64,000 nucleotides of DNA from JAHBVH01 sp034432375 (GTDB taxonomy: Bacteria; Chloroflexota; Anaerolineae; Caldilineales; Caldilineaceae): NCBI GenBank assembly GCA_034432375.1, contig DAOUCA010000057.1, forward strand, positions 1 through 64,000, written 5' to 3'. Below, piece after piece: positions 53,257 to 62,874 of this stretch. The notes under the pieces are model-generated. The model made no database searches and was not told where the DNA came from. It saw nothing but the letters and a program-made list of their open reading frames with translations. Both the position numbers and the translations under genes were made by a program. The stretch's first letter is position 1. Each line of letters starts with the position of its first letter.

Positions 53257-55035
53257 CTACGCTGTAACCAGAATAGGTGCGGAAGCCACATTGCCGTGGC
53301 GCGTGACCGGCCCATTCTCATAAAAGCCAAATTGCGCCCTATGCAGTTTGCTATAGACTCCGCCAGCGGCGATCAATTCATCATGCCGCCCCTCTTCTGT
53401 GATCCCCTCCTCAGTCACCACCACAATGCGGTTGGCATTCTTGATCGTGGCGAGACGGTGGGCGATGACAAGGGTGGTACGCCCCTTGGAGAGTTCAGTG
53501 AGCGCCTGTTGGATCGCGACTTCGGTGGCGGTGTCGAGCGCGGAGGTGGCTTCATCGAGGATCAGGATCGGCGGGTTTTTGAGGAACATGCGCGCGATCG
53601 CGAGCCGCTGCTTCTGCCCACCCGAGAGTTTAACGCCTCGCTCCCCAATGATAGTCTCCAGTTGTTCAGGCTGGCTACGGATAAAGTCATCGAGCTGTGC
53701 GCGCTTGGCCGCGGCCCAGATCTCCTCTTCGCTCGCCTCTAATTTGCCATAGGCGATATTTTCGCCAATCGACCCGGAGAAGAGAAAGACATCCTGCTGC
53801 ACAATCCCGATCTGCCGACGCAGCGAAGCGCGGGTCATGGTCCGGATATCGATGCCATCAATGGTAATCGCACCGGTGGTTACATCGTAAAAGCGGGGAA
53901 TCAGGCTACAGAGCGTCGTCTTGCCAGCACCGGAGGGACCGACAAAGGCCACCGTCTCGCCGGCAGCAATCGACAGGTTAACACTCTCCAGCACCGCTTT
54001 GCCGCTCTCATAGCCAAAGGTGACATCGGCCAGGCGAATGTTGCCGGCCAGATGATCAACCGTTACAGCATCCGGTGCATCTTGAATATCGGGCACCGTG
54101 TTCAGGATCTCCATATACTGTTTAAAGCCGGCAATGCCTCTCGGATAACTCTCGATCACCGAGTTGATCTTCTCAATTGGGCGGAAAAAGACATTAGTAA
54201 GCAGCAGATAGGCAATAAATTCGCCATAGCTCAATTCGCCTTTGATCACGTACCAAGTGCCCGCAACCATCACAAAGAGGATCACAAAGCGCATGAGCAT
54301 GTAGCTCAAGGAGAGCGCCCGCGCCATGATGTTGTAGGCGGTCAACTTGGTCTCACGGTAGAGGTCATTGTTGACGGCGAAGAGTTTACGCTCATGATCT
54401 TCGTTGGCAAAGGCCTTGACCACGCGCACGCCGCCGAGCGCATCCTCAATGCGGGCATTGAATTGGCCCACGCTGCGGAAAAGGGCGCGAAAGGTCACAG
54501 TCATCTTGCCGCTAAAGTACATGGCCAGCCAAAGAATCACGGGCACAATCAGAAAGGTGAGAAGTGCCAATTGCCAGTGGATCGAGGCCATGAGCGCAAA
54601 GGCACCGAGCAGCGTCATCACCGCAATAAAGATATCTTCGGGGCCGTGGTGGGCCAACTCACCGATATCTTGCAGGTCGGTGGTAATGCGCGCAATAAGA
54701 TGGCCCGTCTTGTTGTTATCGAAATAGCGGAAGGAGAGCTTCTGAATGTGGTCAAAGAGCTTGGTCCGCATATCGGTCTCGATGTTGATGCCGAGCATGT
54801 GGCCCCAGTAGGTGACTACATATTGGAGCACCGTGTTGAGGGCATAGATTGCCAATAAGGCAGCAATGGCCAGCCCAATCAACGGCCAATTTTCGCTGGG
54901 CAGCAGATTGTCGACAAATTGGTTGACCGCCAACGGGAAACCCAATTCGAGAACGCCCACAATTACGGCACAGCCAAAATCGAGATAGAAGAGCCCACGA
55001 TAGGGACGGTAATACGCAAAAAATTGACGAATCAT
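53257..55035 (-). CDS. MsbA-like ABC exporter half-transporter
   Basis: A 592-residue half-transporter: six transmembrane helices (about 20-310), then an ATPase with Walker A GPSGAGKTT (about 363), Q-loop (GIVQQDVFLFSG), signature LSGGQKQR (about 467), Walker B ILILDEATSALD and switch His in IAHRLAT. All catalytic residues are present, so it should be an active homodimer or a partner of an unlinked half. Substrate (lipid, drug or peptide) cannot be told. GGAG is ten bases before the ATG. No partner half-transporter lies next to it. Confidence 0.93.
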   Translation of the reverse strand: MIRQFFAYYRPYRGLFYLDFGCAVIVGVLELGFPLAVNQFVDNLLPSENWPLIGLAIAALLAIYALNTVLQYVVTYWGHMLGINIETDMRTKLFDHIQKLSFRYFDNNKTGHLIARITTDLQDIGELAHHGPEDIFIAVMTLLGAFALMASIHWQLALLTFLIVPVILWLAMYFSGKMTVTFRALFRSVGQFNARIEDALGGVRVVKAFANEDHERKLFAVNNDLYRETKLTAYNIMARALSLSYMLMRFVILFVMVAGTWYVIKGELSYGEFIAYLLLTNVFFRPIEKINSVIESYPRGIAGFKQYMEILNTVPDIQDAPDAVTVDHLAGNIRLADVTFGYESGKAVLESVNLSIAAGETVAFVGPSGAGKTTLCSLIPRFYDVTTGAITIDGIDIRTMTRASLRRQIGIVQQDVFLFSGSIGENIAYGKLEASEEEIWAAAKRAQLDDFIRSQPEQLETIIGERGVKLSGGQKQRLAIARMFLKNPPILILDEATSALDTATEVAIQQALTELSKGRTTLVIAHRLATIKNANRIVVVTEEGITEEGRHDELIAAGGVYSKLHRAQFGFYENGPVTRHGNVASAPILVTA

Positions 55036-55101
55036 GAAGGATAGACTCCAGTTCTATGCTTTTAATAACCGATAGGGTATCAAGAAAATAATCGGGTAAC
55101 A

Positions 55102-55184
55102 TAGGCTGAGCCTGTCGAAACCAGAGCCGAAGCCGGAGCCGAAGCCGCTTCGGCTTCGCGCCCAGCGGGCACCCGCTCAGCCTA
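55102..55184. repeat. intergenic inverted repeat of GGCTGAGCCTGTCGAA type
   Basis: TAGGCTGAGC (55102-55111) and GCTCAGCCTA (55175-55184) bracket a GC-rich core with GCCGAAGCCGCTTCGGC hairpins. A degenerate relative is at 21339-21381. The 300-bp stretch 55036-55339 holds only this and the family C element. Confidence 0.65.
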
Positions 55185-55222
55185 CGCTCTTGTACGTACC
55201 TGTTTAATTTCTTACCTTGCTA

Positions 55223-55295
55223 TATACTGAGCTGCGCCATAAAGTATCATTTTCACTTGTGTACAAAATGATATTATGTGCTGCAGCTCACTATA
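55223..55295. repeat. 73-bp palindromic element, family C copy 2
   Basis: Two 31-bp arms around an 11-bp loop CACTTGTGTAC; ends TATACT / ACTATA; inner arms GTATCATTTT / AAAATGATAT. Its arms match copy 1 (17781) in inverse orientation, its loop in direct orientation. Confidence 0.8.
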
Positions 55296-55339
55296 GATTG
55301 TCAAACAACTTCAACAATAAAGTTTACTTTAGATTTGCC

Positions 55340-56131
55340 CTATTCCCAACAGGGCTCAGCCAACGGCACTTCTTCCAAGCGCAGAGCGGTTCGCCCAATA
55401 CCATCGAGATCGATCCGGTAACGCAGCCAGGGAATAAAAAAGTAGGTATAGCCGCGCAAGCAGACCTGACCACCCACACGGTTGGCCGATTCCAGGGAAG
55501 GGTCGGCATCGGGGTCGAGGATGCGCACATCTTCGAGCGCCAGCCGCTGTACCCAAATGCCGGTAATATCGTAGGTAAATTCGGCGGCGCGGCGAGCGTT
55601 AGTTGCCAACCGTGCCTCTTCACCCACGATATGCGGTTGCGGGGGATCGATCATGCGTGGGATAATCGCCCAGGGCAAAACCATCGTCGTGACCACGAAG
55701 AGCAGTTGAAAGCGCCACGAATGCTGTTCCCAACGCACGGCTATTGCCAGCAGTCGCCAGGTTACACTCGCAGCCAACCAAAGTAGCCAAAGCGTGAGCG
55801 CGTTCATGGCAAAATCAAAGGGTGCCAGGTAGGTTATATTGCGCAAATCGATCACCGCAAAGCGCAGGGGAAAGCCACGCCAGCCCGCACAACCACTTGG
55901 GCAGTTAGCGTGGTAGACTGGCACCTCAAAGAAATAATAGCTGGCAATGGCCATCAATAACGCCGCCAGCAATGTACTCATGACAATGCGAAACCAGTGG
56001 CGACTCTGTTGCCGCCACCAGATTATCAGCAAAAGCAGCAGAATTACCCCAACAGCCGCGAGCGCAGCTTCCTGCCAGTTGGCAAAAAAGACTAACTGAT
56101 CGGACCAGATGGGGGCGTTATCAGAAAACAT
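55340..56131 (-). CDS. four-helix membrane protein of unknown function
   Basis: A 263-residue membrane protein with helices near ALAAVGVILLLLLIIWW, FRIVMSTLLAALLMAIASYY, ALTLWLLWLAASVTW and LLFVVTTMVLPWAIIP. An outward loop has paired Cys (NCPSGCAGW), and the C-terminal ~90 residues are soluble. No family recognised. Its SD (AAGGA) overlaps the stop codon of the upstream gene, so translation is coupled with the 1208-residue protein. The two and the gene at 59820 look like one unit. Confidence 0.75.
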   Translation of the reverse strand: MFSDNAPIWSDQLVFFANWQEAALAAVGVILLLLLIIWWRQQSRHWFRIVMSTLLAALLMAIASYYFFEVPVYHANCPSGCAGWRGFPLRFAVIDLRNITYLAPFDFAMNALTLWLLWLAASVTWRLLAIAVRWEQHSWRFQLLFVVTTMVLPWAIIPRMIDPPQPHIVGEEARLATNARRAAEFTYDITGIWVQRLALEDVRILDPDADPSLESANRVGGQVCLRGYTYFFIPWLRYRIDLDGIGRTALRLEEVPLAEPCWE

Positions 56132-56138
56132 GGCGTCC

Positions 56139-59100
56139 TTACTTCGCTTGCCAACACAAAAGAGCGCGACTCAGATCAGCCGGCAGACCAAAGAGCGGCA
56201 CGGCCGCCGACTCGCCATCCCAACGGACAAGTTCCAGTGCACCGGCCCCGCTCTCTTCGACCAGTAAAAAGGAGCCATCGGCCCGACAGACAGTGGCATC
56301 TCGCAGCAGATAACCGCTGCGCAGGAGGTAACTATTAGAAATGATTCGCCCCATTCCCCCTGCCGGATCGACAGCAGCGGGCAGATGTAGATCGACGACA
56401 CCAAAAGGCTCCAACGCAGTAATTGCACCTGGCGCAAAGCGACTGCGCACCACCTGTAAACGATTATTATCCGCCCATTGCACCATTGGTGCCATAAACT
56501 CATTGGCGTTGGGCACAGCATAGAGCAGCTGACTATCAGCAAGCGTACCCGCCGCCGGTTGAAGTGGCAATAGACGAACCGTGTTTGCGGGTTGCACCGT
56601 TGCCGTCGTCAGGCTTGGCACAGTAGCGTCGTAGGCGAGATAGGCTAGACGGTCGCCGGCAGGGCTTGGACGCACCGGGCCTCGATAGGTGTCACGCGCC
56701 AGTAGCAGTTGCGGGGCACTACGACGTTCGATACTGCCGTCAGGCGAAACGCCCAGATCCAACCGAAACAGGCCACCGTAAGGCTGCTGGGAACGGCTTT
56801 CAATGGTGTCAACCACCAATGTCAGCGCCGTTAGTTGCTCATCGACCCAGCGATCTTGTACCGTCAATAGGCTGGGGGTGAGGATGGCCGCGCTGGCGGC
56901 CGAAGAGAAGAGCAATTCGTTGACCTGTAGCCGCAACGCAATGCGTCCACTGCGCGGCTCATAGTGCCAGAGCTGCCACTGATCGAGCAGCGCCTGCGGT
57001 GTTTCGATCCACCAGAGACCACTGTGGCTGTCGCCAACGACCCCGCGAATCCGCTGAAAGGGTTGCGCCGCAATTTGGATCGCGGTGCCATCGGTGCGTA
57101 CCCAGGTAAAGCCATTGGGCGCGGTGGCTAGATCGGCAGTGGCAATGATGATGCCATCTTCCAATGTTGCGCCCAGCCAGTTTGCGTACCGCTCGGCGCC
57201 CCACAATGGCTGGGCAACCCCTTCACGCGTCAAGAGATAGACGCCGGCGCGCTCCCGGTTGCCCAACAGCGCCATAAAGGTTCCATCGTTCACGCGATCG
57301 GCCAGCGTTGGGAAGGTACGCAGGGCAGCCTGGGCCGCCGGTGCTATCCCAACGATTCGAATGCGATCGGCAGCCCAGACGGTGGGATCCTCGGGGAGGG
57401 GGCGTCCTACCACATAGAGCTTGGCACCCTCCCAAAGCAGATCGGCTGGTGCCGCAACCCATGCCGCCTCTGCACTGCCAAAGAGCCCACCCCAGATCTG
57501 AACAAGCGCGCTATCTAAGCGGAGCGATAGCTGGCGACCATCGTTGGTGGTCACCAGCAGCAAGGCCAGCGGATTGGCCGGAGTCGTACCACCAGTGACG
57601 GTCATGATATTGTCACCGGTGCTCGGTTCCGGCGAAGTGCCTGCGGCTGCGGGAGCGTTTCCCGGATCTGTCAAGATGGGAGTAGCCACGGCGGTCGCTG
57701 TGGGTGCTGGCCGTGCGCTGTCACCGGCGCCGGCGTTATCGGCGGCAGCCTCCGCTGGGACGGCGGGGACGGGCGTTGGCAGCCCTGGATTGGCGGGATC
57801 GAGCGGTGTACCATCGGTGCGATAGAGCGGCAACAACGCCTGATCACCATTGAGGAAGATCAGATCACGGAACATCCAGCCGACAACCCCATTGGCGCGA
57901 ATCAGCAACCAATCGCCAGCTTCTGTGAGGCCAAAGACGTCGACGGCAACTTCATTCTCTACGGCGCTGATCACAATCGAATCGACCGAAGGGGCACCGC
58001 GTAGGCGGGCCGGCTCGACCACAAAGGTGACGCCCGTCAACGGTGGCACCATTTCGGGCAAAATAACCGGTATTGGCAGCGGCGTCTCGGTGGGCGTGGG
58101 GGTATCGGTTGCGGTTGGTGTCGCTGTCAAGGTGGGTGTGTCGCTGGGCGTTGGCGTTGGCGTCACCGTTGGTGTGTCGCTGGGCGTGGCCGATGGCGTG
58201 GCCGTCGGTGTTGCGCTGGGCAGTGGCGTGGCGGTCGGTGTATCTTCCGGCGTTGAAGAAGCGACAAAGATTGCGTCGGTCGCTTGGGGTGCATTGGTGG
58301 CAGCGGCAAGGATCTCGGCAAGCAGTGCCGGATCGGCGGTCGTCGCCTGCGTCGTTGGCAGCGCGGAGGGGGTGCTGCCGCTGCTCAAAAACGCCGCCGA
58401 GGGTGGGGCCGGCGTGATCACGGTGCCATCATAGGCGGCCACCTGTTCAATCGCTGCGGCGCGGTATACCCCCTCTTCATCCTGGTCGAATTGAAGATCA
58501 TACGTTCGCCCACGGTTACTATTGTCAAAGAGGCGGAGTTGACTGGTAACACTGTTATCGGTCGTGGGTAGCCCCTCCTCGGTTAGATAAAAGGCCAACC
58601 AGACAGCCGGTTGATTTAAGCCCAATTCAAACATCTGCTGCAAGAGATCAACGCGCGTGGCGTAAGCCGTGGCGTCATTGATGTCACCCGTTTGCAAGAC
58701 GGTGAGCAGCTGAGCGAGGGTATAGAGGGGTGTCGGTTGAAGCGAGAAATCTTCCAATTGATAGCCAATAACGGTAGCAGGGCCACCCTCCTGTTGTTCA
58801 TTCCCGTTGACGGGCTGCCAGACGCTCTCCACCCAATGGCGGGCAAAGGGCACCTGCTCGACCATCAGATCGGGTACGGCAAGCCGCTGGCGTAGAGCAC
58901 CTTGGTTGGCCAGGGGTGCTATAATCCGCACCGTTGGCAACAGTTGCCCTTCCTTCTCCTCCACGGTTACCTGGCTGCCAACCGCTTGAAATGACCAGAG
59001 TGGCTCATCCCGACTTTGCCAGCTCATCGCGAAAGCGGAGCCGGCTTGGCTCTGGCCGAGTAGATAGAGTGCCAGCAGTGGATTATCACCGGGGCGTTCG

Positions 59101-59765
59101 ATGAGCAGCAGATGCATGCGGCCTTGCTCATCGCTGCGCAAAAGGGCACGGTCGATCCCAGGGGCGAGCGCGTTGTCGCCTACTGCCGCAGTAGTGCGCT
59201 GAAAATCGGCAAGCAGCAATTGTCCGCGAATCTCATTCCCACGATTGGGATCTTGCCAGAAGAGTGCCGGTAAAATTGTGCCCTGGGGGGTACGTGGCAT
59301 GGCCAGCGCAGCCCAATTCGTGCCATCGAGGGGCGTATAACTTACCGGCACAAAGAGCAGTTGTTGCTCCAACGCGGCCCGACGAACCAATTCGGCGGCC
59401 CGTTCTGGCGTGAATTCGACATCAGCCGGTGCATTGAGCCACTCCAGCCCGCGAGCCACAAAGCGTTCACCCCACTCTTCGGCTGAGACAGGCGTGCCGG
59501 TAGCGGTTGGTGTCCGACTGGGGGTGGGGGTATAGCTAGGCGTTGGCGTCAGGGTAATGGTCGCGGTCGGTGTTTCGGTGGGGGGCTCTGGCGTGGGCGT
59601 AAAGGTCGGTACCGAAAGTGCGATCGCCTGCGCATCAATGGTCATACGGAGATCGGCAAAGACCCCTTGCCCGCGGCGATAGCCGACATTATAGGTCAGC
59701 AACAGCAGCAAGAGCGCCGCGAGAACTGTAAAGATAGAGATGAAGGAACGTGGCTGATTTGGCAT
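56139..59765 (-). CDS. membrane-anchored protein with Thr/Pro linkers, SH3b-like domain and propeller-like end
   Basis: A 1208-residue protein anchored by one N-terminal helix (about 11-30). Linker 1 (about 55-93, TPTATITLTPTPS style) leads to an unknown domain. Linker 2 (about 490-568) leads to an SH3b-like domain about 575-645 (ARLRGAPSVDSIVISAVENE; GDWLLIRANGVVGWMFRDL). A third short linker and about 450 residues with TolB/propeller-like strands (PSPAGDRLAYLAYDATVPSL; GDSHSGLWWIETPQAL) follow. No catalytic site is visible. Probably an envelope protein that senses or binds the wall. The ATG has no Shine-Dalgarno. Its stop overlaps the SD of the next gene. Confidence 0.82.
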   Translation of the reverse strand: MPNQPRSFISIFTVLAALLLLLLTYNVGYRRGQGVFADLRMTIDAQAIALSVPTFTPTPEPPTETPTATITLTPTPSYTPTPSRTPTATGTPVSAEEWGERFVARGLEWLNAPADVEFTPERAAELVRRAALEQQLLFVPVSYTPLDGTNWAALAMPRTPQGTILPALFWQDPNRGNEIRGQLLLADFQRTTAAVGDNALAPGIDRALLRSDEQGRMHLLLIERPGDNPLLALYLLGQSQAGSAFAMSWQSRDEPLWSFQAVGSQVTVEEKEGQLLPTVRIIAPLANQGALRQRLAVPDLMVEQVPFARHWVESVWQPVNGNEQQEGGPATVIGYQLEDFSLQPTPLYTLAQLLTVLQTGDINDATAYATRVDLLQQMFELGLNQPAVWLAFYLTEEGLPTTDNSVTSQLRLFDNSNRGRTYDLQFDQDEEGVYRAAAIEQVAAYDGTVITPAPPSAAFLSSGSTPSALPTTQATTADPALLAEILAAATNAPQATDAIFVASSTPEDTPTATPLPSATPTATPSATPSDTPTVTPTPTPSDTPTLTATPTATDTPTPTETPLPIPVILPEMVPPLTGVTFVVEPARLRGAPSVDSIVISAVENEVAVDVFGLTEAGDWLLIRANGVVGWMFRDLIFLNGDQALLPLYRTDGTPLDPANPGLPTPVPAVPAEAAADNAGAGDSARPAPTATAVATPILTDPGNAPAAAGTSPEPSTGDNIMTVTGGTTPANPLALLLVTTNDGRQLSLRLDSALVQIWGGLFGSAEAAWVAAPADLLWEGAKLYVVGRPLPEDPTVWAADRIRIVGIAPAAQAALRTFPTLADRVNDGTFMALLGNRERAGVYLLTREGVAQPLWGAERYANWLGATLEDGIIIATADLATAPNGFTWVRTDGTAIQIAAQPFQRIRGVVGDSHSGLWWIETPQALLDQWQLWHYEPRSGRIALRLQVNELLFSSAASAAILTPSLLTVQDRWVDEQLTALTLVVDTIESRSQQPYGGLFRLDLGVSPDGSIERRSAPQLLLARDTYRGPVRPSPAGDRLAYLAYDATVPSLTTATVQPANTVRLLPLQPAAGTLADSQLLYAVPNANEFMAPMVQWADNNRLQVVRSRFAPGAITALEPFGVVDLHLPAAVDPAGGMGRIISNSYLLRSGYLLRDATVCRADGSFLLVEESGAGALELVRWDGESAAVPLFGLPADLSRALLCWQAK

Positions 59766-59819
59766 AAGCGTAAATGGTGCGTTGTGCGTGTACTGTAACT
59801 GACTCTGGGTGTAGCATTC

Positions 59820-60590
59820 TCAATTTTCAACAAAGAGGGTGACCTGGCACGGTTCGGGGTAGTTCCCAGTCTCATCTACAACAACCAGTCGCAATGTCCA
59901 CGCGCCATTGCCAAGCACATTGGTATCGATATTTGCTAAAACGCCATTGATCACAGCATTCTGATCGCCAGCAAGATAGCCCCAGTTGGCGGTACCAGCG
60001 GGGGCATATTCGATCTTGTAGTATTTGAATGAGGGATAGGAGGCCGTGCCGACCACTGTGATCACCCCATGTACCGTCTCATTGGCACCCGGGCGCAAAA
60101 AGATCGAATTCTCATTTGAGCAAACGGGGGATTGGACGACAGGTGCGGCGGTAGCTGTCGGCGGACTCGCCACCGTTGGAGCAGCGAAGGTTTCTACCGT
60201 CGGTGTGGCCGTGACAGCCGTATTGGTAAAGACCGATGTAGCAAAAACAAAGAGTGGCGTCGGCGTAACTGACAAGGGGGTATTGGTTGGTGTGGGGATG
60301 AAGTCAAACTCCGGCGAAGGATCAACGGCTTCTTGGACTAGCGGCTCTAAGGCTTTGACTAACGTTGTGCTCGTGAAGTAGGTAATGCCCATAATCAACA
60401 GCAGCAAGAGCGCCGTTGAAAAGATATTTCCTAAATCGCGGACGGCTTTTTCCCGTTCCAAAGAAAAGACAGCCTGGCGGCGCTCAATGCGCACAAGCCA
60501 GGTACGATACATCTGATAGAGAGCTACGACACCGCAGACAAAATAGATCCACGGGGCATAGGTGGCAACATAATCGATTAATATACTCAT
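59820..60590 (-). CDS. membrane protein with extracytoplasmic Ig-like domain
   Basis: A 256-residue protein with two membrane helices (TYAPWIYFVCGVVALYQMY and FSTALLLLLIMGITYFTSTT). A Thr/Pro/Val-rich linker and a C-terminal beta-domain of about 100 residues follow (FLRPGANETVHGVITVVGTA; YYKIEYAPAGTANW; WTLRLVVVDETGNYPEPC). I know this end domain only as a frequent add-on of Chloroflexota surface proteins. It is the first gene of the minus-strand unit 60590-55340. A -10 TATAAT ends only five bases before the ATG, so the mRNA may be leaderless. Confidence 0.8.
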   Translation of the reverse strand: MSILIDYVATYAPWIYFVCGVVALYQMYRTWLVRIERRQAVFSLEREKAVRDLGNIFSTALLLLLIMGITYFTSTTLVKALEPLVQEAVDPSPEFDFIPTPTNTPLSVTPTPLFVFATSVFTNTAVTATPTVETFAAPTVASPPTATAAPVVQSPVCSNENSIFLRPGANETVHGVITVVGTASYPSFKYYKIEYAPAGTANWGYLAGDQNAVINGVLANIDTNVLGNGAWTLRLVVVDETGNYPEPCQVTLFVEN

Positions 60591-60626
60591 ACAACATTAT
60601 ATCTTTAAACTGGTCCACTTGACCAG
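60591..60626 (-). promoter_or_regulatory. promoter with inverted repeat, possible leaderless start
   Basis: -10 TATAAT (60601-60596) lies five bases before the ATG at 60590. A weak -35 TGGTCA is 18 bp upstream. CTGGTC (60610-60615) and GACCAG (60621-60626) form an inverted repeat covering the -35 and spacer, a possible operator. Confidence 0.4.
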
Positions 60627-60780
60627 ACGCTACTCGTGTAGACAAGAACGCTCGGCATTGGTGCCCGATCGGACTATAGTCTACCCCACGCCACACCAAT
60701 CACCAAAAATCAGACGAAATCCAGGAGTTGTTATCTCGATTGGACACATATGCAACTCTTTTATATGATTTGGGTAGAGA

Positions 60781-60905
60781 GGTAGACAGGAAGACAGGAC
60801 GACAGGGAGACCACCCATCAACCTATTTACTATTTACTTGTTTCCAGTCACCTGTTTACCTGTTTACTGATTTACTGTCCTACCGTCCTACTGTCTTACT
60901 TACAC
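60781..60905. repeat. degenerate tandem-repeat stretch upstream of ggt
   Basis: GACAGGAA / GACAGGAC / GACAGGGA copies (about 60785-60812) are followed by runs of TTTAC/TTTACTG words ending in TTTACTGATTTACTGTCC (about 60866-60883). The last part is the same word as in the array at 23028. The region can be read as codons upstream of ggt, but the repeat and the better start at 60941 argue against coding. Confidence 0.65.
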
Positions 60906-60940
60906 AGACCAATCATCCTGCACACTGTTTAGGAGACCAC

Positions 60941-62614
60941 ATGAAAGTTGACGCTGTCTTTCGTTCACGCCGTAGCAATGTCATGGCAACCCGGGGTATG
61001 GTGGCGACCAGCCAACCGCTGGCAGCACAAGCTGGAATTGAGATATTGAAAGCAGGGGGCAATGCCGCCGATGCCGCAATTGCCACGGCTGCCATGCTCA
61101 ATGTGGTCGAACCCATCTCGACTGGCATTGGTGGCGATTGTTACGCCCTTTATTGGGACGCCAAGAGTAAACGTGTGACAGCCCTCAACGGTTCCGGCCG
61201 TTCCGGCGCCGCGGCATCGATCGCCCACCTGCGCGCCCTTGGCTATAGCAAGATGCCAACCTTCACGGGTCACGCCGTTAGTGTGCCGGGTACGGTAGCC
61301 GGTTGGAGTGACCTGTTGGAACGTCATGGTCGCATGGGGTTGGCGGCGGTTCTGCAACCGGCGATCTGGACGGCGGAAAATGGCTATCCAGTCAGTGAAA
61401 TTATTGCCAATGGTTGGAAGACACAGGAGAAGAAGCTCCGCCGCGATGCGGATTGGCAGAGTGGCGATCTCGACAACGGCCCAGAACAACCGAGCGGGCA
61501 TGAGTTGCTCATTGACGGACGAGCCCCCCGTGCGGGAGAGATCATGCGCATCCCGACGTTGGGAGCAACCATGCGCGGCATTGCAGCGGAGGGCAAGGCC
61601 TATATTTACAACGGTGAGTTTGCCAAGAAATTTGCCGATCATGTGCAGCGCTATGGCGGTTGGCTCACGCCGGCGGATCTGGCAGCCCATGGTAGCACCT
61701 GGGATGAGCCGATTACAGCCGACTACCGGGGAGTTACGCTTTATGAGTGTCCGCCCAATGGCCAGGGCCTGGCAGCGATCATTGCCGTGAATCTGGCCAA
61801 TGGCTTTGATCTGGCGGCCATGAATGAGGCCGACCGCGTTCACACGATGATCGAATGTATGCGATTGGGCTTTGCCGACGCCCAACAATGGGTCTGCGAT
61901 CCCTATGTCGTGCCAATTCCACTGGCCGAGTTGATCAGCCAAGAGTACGCCGCGCACCGGCGCAAGGTAATCGATGCCCGCCGGGCTGCACAAAATGTGC
62001 CGTATGGGGATCCGCTGGCCGGCTCCGATACGGTTTATCTCAGTGCAGCGGATGGTGAGGGCAACGCTTGTAGCTTTATCAACAGTTTGTACATGGGAAC
62101 AGGAAGCGGGTTGGTCGTCCCCGGCACCGGCGTCAGTCTACAAAATCGGGCGGCACTCTTTGTCCTCGATGCGGAACACCCCAATGGCTTGGCCCCGAAC
62201 AAACGGCCCTACCACACGATTATTCCTGCCATGACCGTACGCGATGGCGAATTGCATGCTGCGTATGGGGTCATGGGTGGTTATACACAGCCGCAGGGGC
62301 ACTTTCAAGTGCTCTCCCATCTCGTTGACTTTGGCCTTTCGCCACAACAGGCACTCGATATGCCGCGCTGGCAATTGGCTGGTCCTAGCGCTGGGCTTGG
62401 CGCACAAGAGGAAGGCGGCTTAGTGCAAATTGAAGAGGGCTGGAGCTTTGCCACCCTGTCCGAGCTTTCCCGTCGCGGTCATCGTCTACTGCCTATGGAT
62501 GGCTTTAGCCGGGTCGGCTTTGGTGGCGGGCAAGTGATTATGCGCGATCCGGTGAGTGGCGTGCTGACAGGCGGCAGCGAGCCGCGTAAGGATGGCTGTG
62601 CCATTGGCTGGTAA
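60941..62614 (+). CDS. gamma-glutamyltransferase family protein
   Basis: A 557-residue Ntn-hydrolase. Family marks: GGNAADAAIATAAMLNVVEP near the start, GIGGDCYALYW, the autocleavage/catalytic Thr364 in GSDTVYLSAADGEGNACSFI and GSGLVVPGTGVSLQNR at the oxyanion site. In this family the chain cuts itself before that Thr, giving two subunits that cleave gamma-glutamyl bonds (glutathione or related) or act as an acylase. No signal peptide is seen, so it may be cytoplasmic, unlike E. coli Ggt. AGGAG lies before the ATG at 60941; 71 in-frame upstream codons read through repeats and are rejected. Confidence 0.93.
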   Translation: MKVDAVFRSRRSNVMATRGMVATSQPLAAQAGIEILKAGGNAADAAIATAAMLNVVEPISTGIGGDCYALYWDAKSKRVTALNGSGRSGAAASIAHLRALGYSKMPTFTGHAVSVPGTVAGWSDLLERHGRMGLAAVLQPAIWTAENGYPVSEIIANGWKTQEKKLRRDADWQSGDLDNGPEQPSGHELLIDGRAPRAGEIMRIPTLGATMRGIAAEGKAYIYNGEFAKKFADHVQRYGGWLTPADLAAHGSTWDEPITADYRGVTLYECPPNGQGLAAIIAVNLANGFDLAAMNEADRVHTMIECMRLGFADAQQWVCDPYVVPIPLAELISQEYAAHRRKVIDARRAAQNVPYGDPLAGSDTVYLSAADGEGNACSFINSLYMGTGSGLVVPGTGVSLQNRAALFVLDAEHPNGLAPNKRPYHTIIPAMTVRDGELHAAYGVMGGYTQPQGHFQVLSHLVDFGLSPQQALDMPRWQLAGPSAGLGAQEEGGLVQIEEGWSFATLSELSRRGHRLLPMDGFSRVGFGGGQVIMRDPVSGVLTGGSEPRKDGCAIGW

Positions 62615-62874
62615 TGTCACTGCGGCGGCAAATAGGAATCGGCAACTTTACGAAAGGCAATACAACAAGTTACGTAGTAGATTGTAACTTGGTTGTAAGC
62701 ATCATTGTGGATACTTTGGTGTATGATAGATTGCGCTGTATTCGATAGTACACTCGTGGGGCTGTACAGCTTACAGCGAATACTTATCCTGCCATCGTCG
62801 GCCATTCTAACCAATGGTAAGCCCCACCACTTTTATCCATTACCCGACAGGTGGTGGCAAAGGAGCTAAACACC

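Noticed and set aside
57850..58434. Val/Gly-rich 194-codon frame on the plus strand
   Set aside because: Antisense of the Thr/Pro linker of the 1208-residue protein.
60728..60940. N-terminal extension of gamma-glutamyltransferase
   Set aside because: It is read through tandem-repeat DNA, and a good AGGAG-ATG start exists at 60941.
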